Source of the DNA: Kaistia dalseonensis
GTDB lineage: Bacteria; Pseudomonadota; Alphaproteobacteria; Rhizobiales; Kaistiaceae
Reading direction: 5' to 3'
NCBI RefSeq assembly: GCF_030814715.1
Contig: NZ_JAUSVO010000001.1
Location: 372,001-436,000, forward strand
Length of the DNA: 64,000 nucleotides
Part shown: in pieces, positions 54,710 to 63,828 of the stretch
How positions within the stretch are numbered: the stretch's first letter is position 1
Layout: the number at the start of each line of letters is the position of its first letter
Program-made: the position numbers and the translations under genes
The notes under the pieces: generated by a model
The model's input: only the letters and a program-made list of their open reading frames with translations
Databases searched by the model: none
What the model was told of the DNA's origin: nothing

Positions 54710-54742
54710 CGAGCGATGGCTGGGGAAGAGGCCGCGTCCCGG

Positions 54743-55234
54743 CTAACGCTGCCAATCCGTCTCGCGCTTGACGATGCCGGACGTGTCGACCCGCGAGATC
54801 AGGGTCTTGATCGGCACATCGTCGATTCTGATGTCGGGCGCGATTTCGGCCAGTGGGATCAGCACGAATGCACGCTGCACCATGCGCGGGTGCGGGACGA
54901 TCAGGCCCAGTTCGTCGATGGTTTCCTGGCCATAGAGCAGCAGGTCGATGTCGAGTGTGCGCGGTCCCCAACGCACGAGACGCTCGCGACCCTCGGTCTC
55001 TTCGATGGACCGGCACAGCGCGAGCAATGCGCGCGCTGAAAGCGACGTCTCGACGCCGATACAGGCGTTGAGATAGGCGCCCTGCGGGATCGGGCCCCAG
55101 GGGGGCGTCTCATAGAGAGACGAGACGGCTGTCACGGTCACTGAGGGGCTAGACGTCAGCGCCTTGATCGCGCGCCCCATGATCGCTTCGCGGTTGCCCA
55201 GATTGCCACCAAGGCCAAGATAGGCGCTAACCAC
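54743..55234 (-). CDS. folK: Hydroxymethyldihydropterin pyrophosphokinase
   Basis: A folate-pathway kinase of 163 residues. GTG 55234 is chosen since GGAG lies eight bases upstream and the protein then starts at SAYLGLGGNLGNR; the longer frame lies inside folB. Signatures are SSLYETPPWGP and RWGPRTLDIDLLLYG, with Asp residues for the two metals, then PHPRMVQRAFVLIPLAE. It is last of the folP-folB-folK operon. Confidence 0.94.
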   Translation of the reverse strand: MVSAYLGLGGNLGNREAIMGRAIKALTSSPSVTVTAVSSLYETPPWGPIPQGAYLNACIGVETSLSARALLALCRSIEETEGRERLVRWGPRTLDIDLLLYGQETIDELGLIVPHPRMVQRAFVLIPLAEIAPDIRIDDVPIKTLISRVDTSGIVKRETDWQR

Positions 55235-55598
55235 GGCTGCGGCTCCGTTCGATCTCGATGGCGATGAGCCCGGTTGCGATCTGCACCGGCGCCTCCGGCT
55301 TAGTGATGCGGACAATGAGGCTGTCGATCCGCGCGAATGCCTCGAAGAGCGACCGGGCGATCGTTTCGGCGAGGGTTTCGATCAGCTTGTAGCGGTGGGT
55401 CGTGACAATCCTCTCAACGACTTCGATCACCTGGCCATAATGGACCGTATTCTCGACCTGGTCGGTGCGGCCCGCTTCGCCGAGATCGAGCGAGCAGGTG
55501 ATGTCGACGCGGAAGCGCTGGCCGAGGCTCGTTTCTTCCGGCAGTACGCCATGAAAGCCAAAGAAGCGCAGGTCCGTAATGATAATGCGATCGGTCAT
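55227..55598 (-). CDS. folB: Dihydroneopterin aldolase
   Basis: A 123-residue aldolase that makes hydroxymethyldihydropterin. IIITDLRFFGFHGVLPEE contains the catalytic Glu region, YKLIETLAETIARSLFEAF follows, and ITKPEAPVQIATGLIAIEI carries the catalytic Lys. It overlaps folP by four bases and folK by eight. Confidence 0.94.
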   Translation of the reverse strand: MTDRIIITDLRFFGFHGVLPEETSLGQRFRVDITCSLDLGEAGRTDQVENTVHYGQVIEVVERIVTTHRYKLIETLAETIARSLFEAFARIDSLIVRITKPEAPVQIATGLIAIEIERSRSRG

Positions 55599-56437
55599 TC
55601 GGCCTTGCCCCGTGAGAGGATGGCATCGGCGACAGCGAGCCCGTCATGGTGCGCGGCGACGTCGTGGACGCGGATAATGTCGGCGCCACGCATCGCGGCA
55701 ATGACGCCCGCGGCCAGCGTGCCTGCCTGGCGCTCCTTGGGTGGGCGGCCGGTGATCTCGCCGATGAAGCGCTTTCTGGATGCGCCTACCAGGACGGGGA
55801 AGCCAAGCGCGACGATCTCTCCGATCCGGTCGAGGATCATGAGATTGTCCGCCGTTCCCTTACCGAAACCGAGGCCCGGGTCTAGCACGATCCGCTGGTC
55901 GGGGATGCCGGCATTGCGCGCGATGGCGATGGAGCGCTCGAAGTAGCGCTTCATGGCATCCAGCAGGAGCGCGGTACTGTACGTCTCGCGCTCCCAGTGG
56001 CTGGCGACGACGGCCGCACCATGCGCTGCGGCGACCATCGCGATGTCGGGCTCACGCTGCAGTCCCCAGACGTCGTTGACGATCCGCGCACCTGCGGCGA
56101 GGGCGCGTTCGGCGACTTCGGCCTTGTAGGTATCGATCGAAAGCAGCGCCTCCGGCCTCGCCATGGCGAGGCCGGCAACGACGGGCACGACACGGGCGAT
56201 TTCCGTTTCGGCGTCGATCTCGACGGAGCCGGGACGCGTCGATTCGCCTCCGAGGTCAATGATGTCGGCGCCTTCGGCAAGAAGCCGCTCGGCATGGGCG
56301 ATCGCGGGTTCGGTCGTCGCGTGATCGCCTCCGTCGGAGAAGCTGTCCGGCGTGACGTTCACGACGCCCATGATCAGGGTACGCCCGCTTGCGTTGCGGG
56401 ATAATCGGTCAAGTTGAGCGGTGGCCGGGGAGCGCAC
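55595..56437 (-). CDS. folP: Dihydropteroate synthase
   Basis: Joins the pterin diphosphate with p-aminobenzoate; the sulfonamide target. The 280-residue TIM barrel shows GVVNVTPDSFSDGGDH, DLGGESTRPGSVEID, IVNDVWGLQREP, LDPGLGFGKGTADN and GASRKRFIGEITGRPPKER. It heads the folPBK operon. Confidence 0.95.
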   Translation of the reverse strand: MRSPATAQLDRLSRNASGRTLIMGVVNVTPDSFSDGGDHATTEPAIAHAERLLAEGADIIDLGGESTRPGSVEIDAETEIARVVPVVAGLAMARPEALLSIDTYKAEVAERALAAGARIVNDVWGLQREPDIAMVAAAHGAAVVASHWERETYSTALLLDAMKRYFERSIAIARNAGIPDQRIVLDPGLGFGKGTADNLMILDRIGEIVALGFPVLVGASRKRFIGEITGRPPKERQAGTLAAGVIAAMRGADIIRVHDVAAHHDGLAVADAILSRGKAE

Positions 56438-56472
56438 GACGATGCCCTTCGGCGTCGATGAAAGAAAGCTCG

Positions 56473-57072
56473 CTAGAGGACTGAAAACACCTGTCCTGTC
56501 AACGCTCCCTCGACGCTTTTCGAGAAGGCGCGGGCGGCGCGTGCAACCGGGACGGGTTCATGCCCCCTGAAGAACGGTCCATAGCCCGCCATGGATTCGA
56601 CGAAGACGCCCGGGCTGACGCTGTTGATCCGAAGGCCGCGCGGAAGCTCTATGGCCGCGGCGCGCACGAAGCTGTCGAGCGCACCATTGACCATGGAGGC
56701 CGATGTGCCGCTCCGGATCGGATCATGCGCCAGAACGCCGGTCGTCAGGGTGAAGGAGCCACCATCGCTGACAAAGCCACGGCCGATCAGCACGAGATTC
56801 ACTTGGCTCATGAGCTTGTTGGCGATGCCATAGGCATAGTCCTCCGCCGTCATGCTGGCGAGCGGGGCGAACTTGACCTTGCCTGTCGCCGAGACGACGG
56901 CATCGCAGGATCCGATCTTCTCGAATGCCGCACGGATCGAAAGTGCGTCGGCGAGATCGATATTGATATCGCCCGAGCTGCGGCCGCCTGTGATGATCTC
57001 GTGCCGTTCGCCGAGCTCTGCGGCTATGGCGCTGCCGAGCGTACCGGCTGCGCCGATCAGGAATATCTTCAC
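56473..57072 (-). CDS. SDR-fold protein lacking the YxxxK catalytic pair
   Basis: A 199-residue Rossmann protein starting MKIFLIGAAGTLGSAIAAEL, with an NAD(P) loop at residues 7-13. The region aligned with the SDR active site reads SASMVNGALDSFVRAAAIEL: the positions of the catalytic Tyr and Lys hold Ala125 and Asn129. ATG KVKFAP at 63-69 replaces the usual NNAG. Either catalysis differs or it acts as a binding protein. Family members are usually just called short-chain dehydrogenase. It lies 35 bases upstream of folP and could share its transcript. Confidence 0.8.
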   Translation of the reverse strand: MKIFLIGAAGTLGSAIAAELGERHEIITGGRSSGDINIDLADALSIRAAFEKIGSCDAVVSATGKVKFAPLASMTAEDYAYGIANKLMSQVNLVLIGRGFVSDGGSFTLTTGVLAHDPIRSGTSASMVNGALDSFVRAAAIELPRGLRINSVSPGVFVESMAGYGPFFRGHEPVPVARAARAFSKSVEGALTGQVFSVL

Positions 57073-57203
57073 GTCATTCTCCAGCTTCGAATTTCTACGA
57101 CCAATATAGCGACGAGCGCGGGATTCGAAGTCCGGCTCGAGGCGGCAGGGCCGAATCCCGCTTGGATCGTCCCAGTTGGTTGTCGCAGGAAGAACCGCTC
57201 GCG

Positions 57204-58040
57204 TCAGCCACCCGCATTGAGGAAGTCCATCATGACCTTGTTGAAGGCGGCCGGGTCTTCCAGCAGGCCGGCATGCCCGACCTTCGGAAGGATGACGAGC
57301 TTGGCGCCGGGGATGAGTCGCGCCAGATTGCGGGTGTGTTCAGGCAGGATCGCCTGGTCATGCTCGCCATCGGCGATGACGGTGGGGGTCGTGATGCGGC
57401 CGAGTTCGTCAGGCTGGAAATCCGGTTCGGAGTACCACATCGCCATCACGTCATGAACGGTGCGGTCGTGGTCATCGAGATCGTCGACCGGATCGTCGGG
57501 GCTCGGATGTGGCTCCCAGGGCGGGGACGGCGCCAGCCCGGCGACATTGTAGTTCGCGCCATAGGCAAACAGCTTCTCAAGGCGTTCGGGGTGATGGATG
57601 GCGATATCGAGGCCGATAATGCCCCCGTCGCTCCAGCCGACTATCGATACCTTCTTGAGTCCGAGATGATCCAGGAGGGCCAGAACGTCGGACGCCATCA
57701 GATCATAGCCGATGGTCGCCTTGGAGCGCGTGCTTCGACCCTGCCCACGACTGTCGGCGATGATGACCTCATGGCTGCTCATCAGCGCCGGGATCTGCTT
57801 GCGCCAGTCATGCGAACTCCCAAGCCCGCCGTGAAGCAGCAGGACCGGATTGCCGCCATGAGGATTGTAGATCGCAAACCACATGCGAATGCCGTTGACC
57901 TTGGCGAAGCCGGCCTTGTCGGGGCGTGGCAAGGCTCCCGGCGTGAGTTGCGCGGCGCCCACGAAACCGATCTCGGTCGCGAACACGCCGAAAGCGGCCA
58001 TTGCTAGCATGCGCAAGGCCAAGAGATGGAGCCGCTTCAT
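57204..58040 (-). CDS. Alpha/beta hydrolase, probably exported
   Basis: A 278-residue alpha/beta hydrolase from ATG 58040. A hydrophobic N-terminus (MKRLHLLALRMLAMAAFGVF) suggests a signal or anchor. The nucleophile is Ser137 in VGWSDGG, the oxyanion stretch LLHGGLGSSHDWRKQ, the acid lies in ADGEHDQAI and the His in LPKVGHAGLLEDP. Substrate unknown. The first in-frame ATG (58103) would give an uncleavable start and is disfavoured. Confidence 0.83.
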   Translation of the reverse strand: MKRLHLLALRMLAMAAFGVFATEIGFVGAAQLTPGALPRPDKAGFAKVNGIRMWFAIYNPHGGNPVLLLHGGLGSSHDWRKQIPALMSSHEVIIADSRGQGRSTRSKATIGYDLMASDVLALLDHLGLKKVSIVGWSDGGIIGLDIAIHHPERLEKLFAYGANYNVAGLAPSPPWEPHPSPDDPVDDLDDHDRTVHDVMAMWYSEPDFQPDELGRITTPTVIADGEHDQAILPEHTRNLARLIPGAKLVILPKVGHAGLLEDPAAFNKVMMDFLNAGG

Positions 58041-58266
58041 CGGGTCGAACGATCCCCCAACGTGATGCGCTGCTCGCCTGGTCGGGTCAGGTCGTGAAAC
58101 CAAGGGAGCAGAACGATAAGTTAGAACGGCAAAGCATGCTCGCCAAGGGCATCACGCTGAAACGTCGCACCCATGTCGCAACGATCGGTTGGTGCGTTGC
58201 GCCCTGCCGATCGGCGGACGTAGAAAGGGGACGACAAAGGCAAGAAGCCGGCTTCGAGGAGCGTCC

Positions 58267-60282
58267 ATGTTCGAGAAGATCCTGATCGCCAACCGCGGCG
58301 AGATCGCCTGCCGCATCATCAAGACGGCACGGTGCATGGGCATCGGGACCGTGGCGGTCTTCTCCGACGCCGATCGCGACGCGCTCCATGTCGAAATGGC
58401 GGATGAGGCCGTCCACATCGGGCCGTCCCAGGCGGCGCAGTCTTATCTCGTGATCGATCGCATTATCGCCGCCGCCCGTCAGACCGGGGCGCAGGCGATC
58501 CATCCCGGATATGGCTTTCTCTCCGAGCGCGCCGCCTTTGCCGAGGCGCTGGAGGCTGAGGGCATCGCCTTCATCGGGCCGAACGCCCGCGCCATCACGG
58601 CGATGGGCGACAAGATCGAATCGAAGAAGGTGGCGGCGGCAGCGCATGTGTCGACCGTGCCCGGTCATCTCGGCGTGATCGAAAGCGCGGACGAGGCCGT
58701 CACGATCGCCCGGTCGGTGGGCTATCCGGTCATGATCAAGGCATCGGCGGGCGGCGGCGGCAAGGGCATGCGCATCGCCCATGACGACGCCGGAACGCGG
58801 GAGGGCTTCGGCCTCGCCCGTTCCGAGGCACGCTCGTCCTTTGGCGATGACCGCGTCTTCATCGAGAAGTTCATCGTCGATCCCCGCCACATCGAGATCC
58901 AGCTTCTCGCCGACAAGCACGGCAATGCCGTCTATCTCGGCGAGCGCGAATGTTCGATCCAGCGCCGCAATCAGAAGGTCATCGAGGAGGCGCCCTCGCC
59001 ATTGCTCGATGAGGCGACGCGCCGGATCATGGGCGAGCAGGCGGTCGCGCTCGCCAAGGCCGTCGGCTACGATTCCGCCGGCACGGTCGAGTTTGTCGCC
59101 GGGCAGGACAGGAGCTTCTTCTTCCTTGAGATGAATACCCGCCTGCAGGTCGAGCATCCCGTGACCGAACTGGTCACCGGCCTCGATCTGGTCGAGCAGA
59201 TGATCCGCATTGCCGCTGGTGAGCGACTGAGCTTCACGCAGGACGACGTCAGGCTCGATGGCTGGGCGATCGAGAGCCGCATCTATGCCGAGGACCCCTA
59301 TCGCGAGTTTCTGCCTTCGATCGGCCGCTTGACCCGCTACCGCCCGCCGGCAGAGGCGCGGCACGGCGGCGTCACGGTCCGCAACGACACGGGCGTCGTC
59401 GAGGGATCCGAGATTTCGATCTTCTACGATCCGATGATCGCCAAGCTCTGCACCCATGCCGCGACCCGCGAGGCCGCGATCGACGCCATGGCGACGGCCC
59501 TGGACAGCTTCGTCATCGACGGAATCCAGCACAACATCCCCTTCCTCTCCGCGCTCATGGATCACGAGCGCTGGCGTCGGGGCGAACTGTCGACCGGCTT
59601 CATCGCCGAGGAATTTCCAGGCGGTTTTCAGGGCGTTTCGCTCGACGAGGACACGCTGAACAAGCTCGCCGCCGTCGCACTTTCAATGGAACTGCTGCGC
59701 AAGGACCGGCTCGATCGCCTGCCGGGGCGGCTCGGCCCGCATCCGGGCTCATGGCGCGAGGACTGGGTGGTCAAGCTCGGCGGCGTCTCGTTCCAGATGC
59801 AATGTCCGAGCGGTGTTTCGTTGTCGCCGATCGAGGTCGACATCGTCTTGCCGGGAACGTCGTCGCCCGTGGTCGTCGCATCGAACTGGCGGCCGGGCGA
59901 GCCTGTATGGACGGGGACGATCGACGATGAGGTCTTCGTGACGCAGGTGCGCCGTTCGGCGACGGGCTATCGCCTGCTTCATCGCGGCGCTGACGTCGTC
60001 GCGCGCGTGCTGTCGCCCCGGATCGCAGCCCTCGACGCGTTGATGCCGGAGAAGCGCGCTGCCGATACGTCGAAATTCCTGCTCTGCCCGATGCCGGGGC
60101 TGGTCGTATCCGTAGCCGTATCGGAAGGGCAGGCCGTGAAGGCGGGCGAGACGCTGGCGGTCGTCGAGGCGATGAAGATGGAGAACGTGCTGCGCGCCGA
60201 ACGCGACCTGACCGTTCAGACCATCAACGCTAAGCCGGGCGACAGCCTTGCGGTCGATGCCGTAATCATGGAGTTCGCGTAA
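58267..60282 (+). CDS. pccA: Propionyl-CoA carboxylase alpha (biotin carboxylase/carrier) subunit
   Basis: Carboxylates its own biotin with ATP and bicarbonate. GAGGAG precedes ATG 58267, giving 671 residues. The biotin carboxylase region starts FEKILIANRGEIACRIIKTA and has the ATP-grasp loop KASAGGGGKGMRI and EMNTRLQVEHPVTELVTGLD. A BT linker domain follows, and the biotinyl domain ends with EAMKMEN, where Lys637 would carry biotin, 34 residues from the end. With PccB it probably serves propionate or odd-chain/branched amino-acid breakdown; other acyl-CoA substrates are possible. Confidence 0.92.
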   Translation: MFEKILIANRGEIACRIIKTARCMGIGTVAVFSDADRDALHVEMADEAVHIGPSQAAQSYLVIDRIIAAARQTGAQAIHPGYGFLSERAAFAEALEAEGIAFIGPNARAITAMGDKIESKKVAAAAHVSTVPGHLGVIESADEAVTIARSVGYPVMIKASAGGGGKGMRIAHDDAGTREGFGLARSEARSSFGDDRVFIEKFIVDPRHIEIQLLADKHGNAVYLGERECSIQRRNQKVIEEAPSPLLDEATRRIMGEQAVALAKAVGYDSAGTVEFVAGQDRSFFFLEMNTRLQVEHPVTELVTGLDLVEQMIRIAAGERLSFTQDDVRLDGWAIESRIYAEDPYREFLPSIGRLTRYRPPAEARHGGVTVRNDTGVVEGSEISIFYDPMIAKLCTHAATREAAIDAMATALDSFVIDGIQHNIPFLSALMDHERWRRGELSTGFIAEEFPGGFQGVSLDEDTLNKLAAVALSMELLRKDRLDRLPGRLGPHPGSWREDWVVKLGGVSFQMQCPSGVSLSPIEVDIVLPGTSSPVVVASNWRPGEPVWTGTIDDEVFVTQVRRSATGYRLLHRGADVVARVLSPRIAALDALMPEKRAADTSKFLLCPMPGLVVSVAVSEGQAVKAGETLAVVEAMKMENVLRAERDLTVQTINAKPGDSLAVDAVIMEFA

Positions 60283-60339
60283 GGGGCGCGGTCACCAGAT
60301 GGCCGCCTGATCGAAGCCTTTGCGTCGCGGCGGACCGTA

Positions 60340-61485
60340 TCAGTCCGCCTCGACGACCATCAGGCTGTCCTCCTTGACGTTCATCTGGTTGCCGCGCCAC
60401 TCGAAGCCATTGCCTGATACCGCATTGATCCAGAGCAGCGGCAGGGAGACGTCACGCAGGATCCAGGCCAGGGGCGACTTCCAGGAGCAGTGCCAGTCGA
60501 GCCCCTTCGCCATCAGCGCTTCCATGCCGTACCAGAAGACGGCGAGCGCGGCAGCGGACCAGATCGGGATTACGTCATTCGCGGAAAGGAATGCTGCCGA
60601 CAGGATCGGGAACATGCCGCCGACGAAGAATTCCATGCAGAAGAAGATCGGGAACGTGACGCGCCGCAGCCGCGCCCAGCGGAGCTGCCTGTGCCATACG
60701 GCGCGCAGCGAGCGATGGCCGAGCGGCTGCGGGAAGGGGAGATAGACGAGACGCACGTCGAGCCCGCTGCCGCGAATGACCTTCGTCGCCGCTGCATCCT
60801 CGGCCGGATCGGCCGCTAGGGCCTCGATGCCGCCATTGCGGTCGAGGTTCTCGCGGCGCCAGAACATCGTCTTGCCCTGAGCAAAGCCGTTGCCGACAGC
60901 GTCAGCCGCCAGCTGCCAGCGCGCCTGGAACGTATTGAGGAAGGCGCATTCGAACTCGGCGAAGGCACCGTCTGGCTCGCTGCCGAGCGGCGGCGAGCAG
61001 ACCAGTCCGGTCGACGGCGACCAGCGGTCGAGCATGCGCGTCAGATAATCGGGCGGCATCAGCACGTTGCTGTCGGCCATCACGACCCAGTCGTGTTCGG
61101 CAGCCTGCCAACCCTTGACCAGATTGTTCAGCTTCGGATTGATGCTGATGCGGTCGTCGCCGATCAGGATGCGTGCAGGCACGCCGGAATATTCTGCCAT
61201 GAGGCGCCGAACCAGCGGGATGACCGGATCGGTCTCGCTGGCGACGCAGAAGACGAGCTCATATTCCGGATAGTCGAGCTCGAAACCGGACCTGAGCGTG
61301 CGCTCGATGGCATTCTCGATCCCGCAGACCGGTCTCAGGATCGATACGACCGGTAACGGTCCCGCGGCGCTGGGCGAATTCTTGCCCGCGAAACGGCCTC
61401 GGAGCGTCACGAGCGCTATGCTCACGAAGTGAACCAGCGAAGTAACGATACAGAACGCTCCCGCTACCCAAATTGCGGCGGTCAT
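60340..61485 (-). CDS. GT21-type glycosyltransferase (ceramide glucosyltransferase-like)
   Basis: A 381-residue membrane glycosyltransferase of the GT-A fold. An N-terminal helix is followed by VVSILRPVCGIENAIERTL, the nucleotide-sugar region CVASETDPVIPLV, VVMADSNVLMPPDYLTRM (D-x-D-like) and the acceptor motif RQLRWARLRR of the Q/RxxRW type. Two to three C-terminal helices follow. The pattern fits GT21 enzymes that glycosylate ceramide or diacylglycerol in rhizobia and agrobacteria, and also HpnI of hopanoid synthesis; no hopanoid genes are nearby. Divergent from gph. Confidence 0.82.
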   Translation of the reverse strand: MTAAIWVAGAFCIVTSLVHFVSIALVTLRGRFAGKNSPSAAGPLPVVSILRPVCGIENAIERTLRSGFELDYPEYELVFCVASETDPVIPLVRRLMAEYSGVPARILIGDDRISINPKLNNLVKGWQAAEHDWVVMADSNVLMPPDYLTRMLDRWSPSTGLVCSPPLGSEPDGAFAEFECAFLNTFQARWQLAADAVGNGFAQGKTMFWRRENLDRNGGIEALAADPAEDAAATKVIRGSGLDVRLVYLPFPQPLGHRSLRAVWHRQLRWARLRRVTFPIFFCMEFFVGGMFPILSAAFLSANDVIPIWSAAALAVFWYGMEALMAKGLDWHCSWKSPLAWILRDVSLPLLWINAVSGNGFEWRGNQMNVKEDSLMVVEAD

Positions 61486-61708
61486 CGCGGAACTCTAGTC
61501 AGGAGATGAAGAGGCTGATTCTGCAACAAGGTAAGTTTCGGTCCCAGGGCGACGATTCGTATCGCAGCGCCATGATATCTTCTGGTGGAGCAGACACGTG
61601 ACGATCTGATGACGACCAAGATGACAATGAACTTGACCTCCGGCGCGCCTGCGCGCAAGCCCCCACGCGAGCGGGTACAGGTTTCAGCAGCACGGACCGG
61701 ATGACTTC

Positions 61709-62383
61709 ATGACACGTCCCACACCGACGGCCTTGGTCGATCTCGACGGAACTTTGACCGATCCCTATGTCGGGATCAGCAGTTCCATCCTGTATGCATT
61801 GGACAAATTGGGCCACCCGGCCGTTGACGAGATCACCTTGCGTGCGGCGATTGGTCCTCCGCTCGAGGCGAGCTTCGCCGCCATGCTCGGCGGTGATCCG
61901 GTGCTCGCCAAACAGGCACTCGGCTTCTATCGTGAGCGATATGCACCGATCGGTGCCTTCGAGAACCGCGTTTTCGACGGCATCCCTGATTCGCTTGCTG
62001 CCCTGCGCGCAGCCGGCGTCCGTCTCTTCGTCGCAAGCTCCAAGCCGCGCGTTTTCTGCGAGCAGATCATCGAGCGCTTTGGCCTGGCGCCTTATTTCGA
62101 CAAGGTGCACGGCTCCGAGCTCGACGGCCGCTGGGCCGACAAGAGCGAGTTGATTGCTCATGTGCTCGAATATGAAGCCATCGACCGCGATCAATGCGTC
62201 ATGATCGGGGATCGTCGCCACGATATACTGGGTGCGCGGGCGAACCAGATCAAAGTGATCGCCGTCGAGTGGGGATATGGCTCGCCCGAAGAGTTTGGGG
62301 CCTATCCGCCGGATACGATCGTGGCGGAGGTTTCCGAGCTCGCTCCCGCCGTTCTGCGGCATTTGCGATTGGAGGCAGCGTGA
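61709..62383 (+). CDS. gph: HAD-family phosphatase, phosphoglycolate phosphatase-like
   Basis: A 224-residue HAD hydrolase. Nucleophile Asp11 and Asp13 sit in ALVDLDGTLTDP, motif II Ser in FVASSKPR, motif III Lys near RWADKSELIAH and motif IV in VMIGDRRHDILGA. A helical cap lies between residues 18 and 85. The substrate may be phosphoglycolate or another small phosphoester, so the symbol is by similarity. Its stop overlaps the acylphosphatase GTG start by four bases. Confidence 0.83.
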   Translation: MTRPTPTALVDLDGTLTDPYVGISSSILYALDKLGHPAVDEITLRAAIGPPLEASFAAMLGGDPVLAKQALGFYRERYAPIGAFENRVFDGIPDSLAALRAAGVRLFVASSKPRVFCEQIIERFGLAPYFDKVHGSELDGRWADKSELIAHVLEYEAIDRDQCVMIGDRRHDILGARANQIKVIAVEWGYGSPEEFGAYPPDTIVAEVSELAPAVLRHLRLEAA

Positions 62384-62661
62384 AGAAGCGTTCGGTTCAT
62401 ATTGTCGTCAGCGGCGCCGTCCAGGGCATCGGCTATCGTGCCTGGGTCGAGCGCCAGGCTGTGGCGCGCGGTCTTTCGGGCTGGGTGCGCAATCGCCGCG
62501 ACGGCACGGTTGAAGCCATCTTTTCGGGCGACCAGCCGGCCGTCGACGCCATGGTCGCGACCTGCTGGCAGGGCCCGCAGCACGCGACGGTCGCCAATGT
62601 CGCCATCACCGAAGATATCGCGGTCGAGGACGGCGTGTTCACCATCGCTCCGAGCGAGTGA
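62380..62661 (+). CDS. acyP: Acylphosphatase
   Basis: A 93-residue enzyme hydrolysing acyl phosphates. GTG 62380 has GGAGG four bases upstream and overlaps gph, giving coupled translation. The ferredoxin-like fold carries SGAVQGIGYRAW with catalytic Arg20 and WVRNRRDGTVEA with Asn38. Pairing with a HAD phosphatase is plausible for clearing reactive phosphate esters. Confidence 0.92.
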   Translation: MKKRSVHIVVSGAVQGIGYRAWVERQAVARGLSGWVRNRRDGTVEAIFSGDQPAVDAMVATCWQGPQHATVANVAITEDIAVEDGVFTIAPSE

Positions 62662-62815
62662 GCTGATCGCGCGCCGCTGAACCCTGGCGCGCGACGACAG
62701 CTGGCGTCCCGCGCCTTGCCGGTGATCGACGTGTCGCGCCCGCGGCATCGTGACATTGGTATCGATGCCGTGGCAGGCCTATGCCTTGGAACGATCCCTC
62801 CAGCGCGGGCTTGCC

Positions 62816-63751
62816 ATGTTCTCGATCCTCGGGGTCGTCGCCCCGATCTTTGCGTTGATTCTCGTCGGCTTTCTGGCCGGCAAGCGGAACATCCTCGGTC
62901 CGAATGCCGCCGGCGAACTCAATCGCTTCGTCGTCTATCTCGCCTTGCCGGCGCTGCTCTTCGACGTGATGGCGCGGACCAGCTTCGAAGAGATCTACCA
63001 GCCCGCCTTCGTGGCGGCCTTCACGCTCGGCTGCGGGCTTGTCTTCGCGCTGACCGTCGTCATTCGCCTGCGCCAGCACCGTCATCTCGCCGACGCCAGC
63101 ATTGACGGCCTCAATGCCGGCTATGCCAATACGGGCTATATGGGCTTCCCGCTGGCCATGATCGCCTTCGGACCGTCAAGCCTCGCGCCGACCTCGATCG
63201 CGGCGATCCTGACCGTGTGCTTCCTGTTCGGCATTGCGATCATCCTGATCGAAGTCGGCCTGCAGACGGAGAGGCATGCTGGGCGGATGGTGCTGAAGGT
63301 GGTGCGCTCTCTCGCGCGCAACCCGCTTCTCATCGCGCCTGCCGCCGGCGCCGCCTTTGCGGCCACGGGTATTGCAATGCCCGCGGGTGCCGAGACCTTC
63401 CTGAAGCTCCTTGGCGGTGCTGCCTCTCCCTGCGCGCTGGTTTCGCTCGGGCTTTTCCTCGCCACGACGCGGACCGAAGCGACCGGCACCGGGACCGGGC
63501 TCGGCATGCTGGTCGGCTTCAAGCTCATCCTGCAGCCGACGATCACATGGCTCTGCGGTCGCTATCTGTTCGGCCTTCAGCCGCCACTGCTTCACATGGC
63601 GGTTTTGCTGGCAGCGCTTCCGACCGGGACGGGCCCCTACATGCTCGCCGAATTCTACCGCCGCGGCGCTGCGCCAACGGCGCGCGCGATCCTGTTTTCA
63701 ACCGTCGGTTCGCTCGTGACGGTCTCTGCCTACCTCGCCTTGATCCGGTAG
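62816..63751 (+). CDS. AEC-family transporter (auxin efflux carrier-like)
   Basis: A 311-residue membrane protein with about ten helices in two halves. ATG 62816 starts directly at the first helix (MFSILGVVAPIFALILVGFL); an upstream in-frame ATG at 62750 would add a polar stretch. Hallmarks are ELNRFVVYLALPALLFDVMA, NAGYANTGYMGFPLAMIAFG and PTGTGPYMLAEFYRRG. AEC proteins export or import organic acids such as malonate or malate; the substrate here is unknown. Confidence 0.88.
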   Translation: MFSILGVVAPIFALILVGFLAGKRNILGPNAAGELNRFVVYLALPALLFDVMARTSFEEIYQPAFVAAFTLGCGLVFALTVVIRLRQHRHLADASIDGLNAGYANTGYMGFPLAMIAFGPSSLAPTSIAAILTVCFLFGIAIILIEVGLQTERHAGRMVLKVVRSLARNPLLIAPAAGAAFAATGIAMPAGAETFLKLLGGAASPCALVSLGLFLATTRTEATGTGTGLGMLVGFKLILQPTITWLCGRYLFGLQPPLLHMAVLLAALPTGTGPYMLAEFYRRGAAPTARAILFSTVGSLVTVSAYLALIR

Positions 63752-63828
63752 TCGTCGGAGCCACCCCAGGGCGTTTGCGGGGCAATCGAACCGCAGAGCG
63801 GGAGGCACTGGCCGCCGATCTCCCGCGT

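Noticed and set aside
61609-61704. Possible 31-residue peptide just before gph
   Set aside because: No ribosome site, Arg/Pro-rich composition, and no promoter signal; more likely leader sequence.
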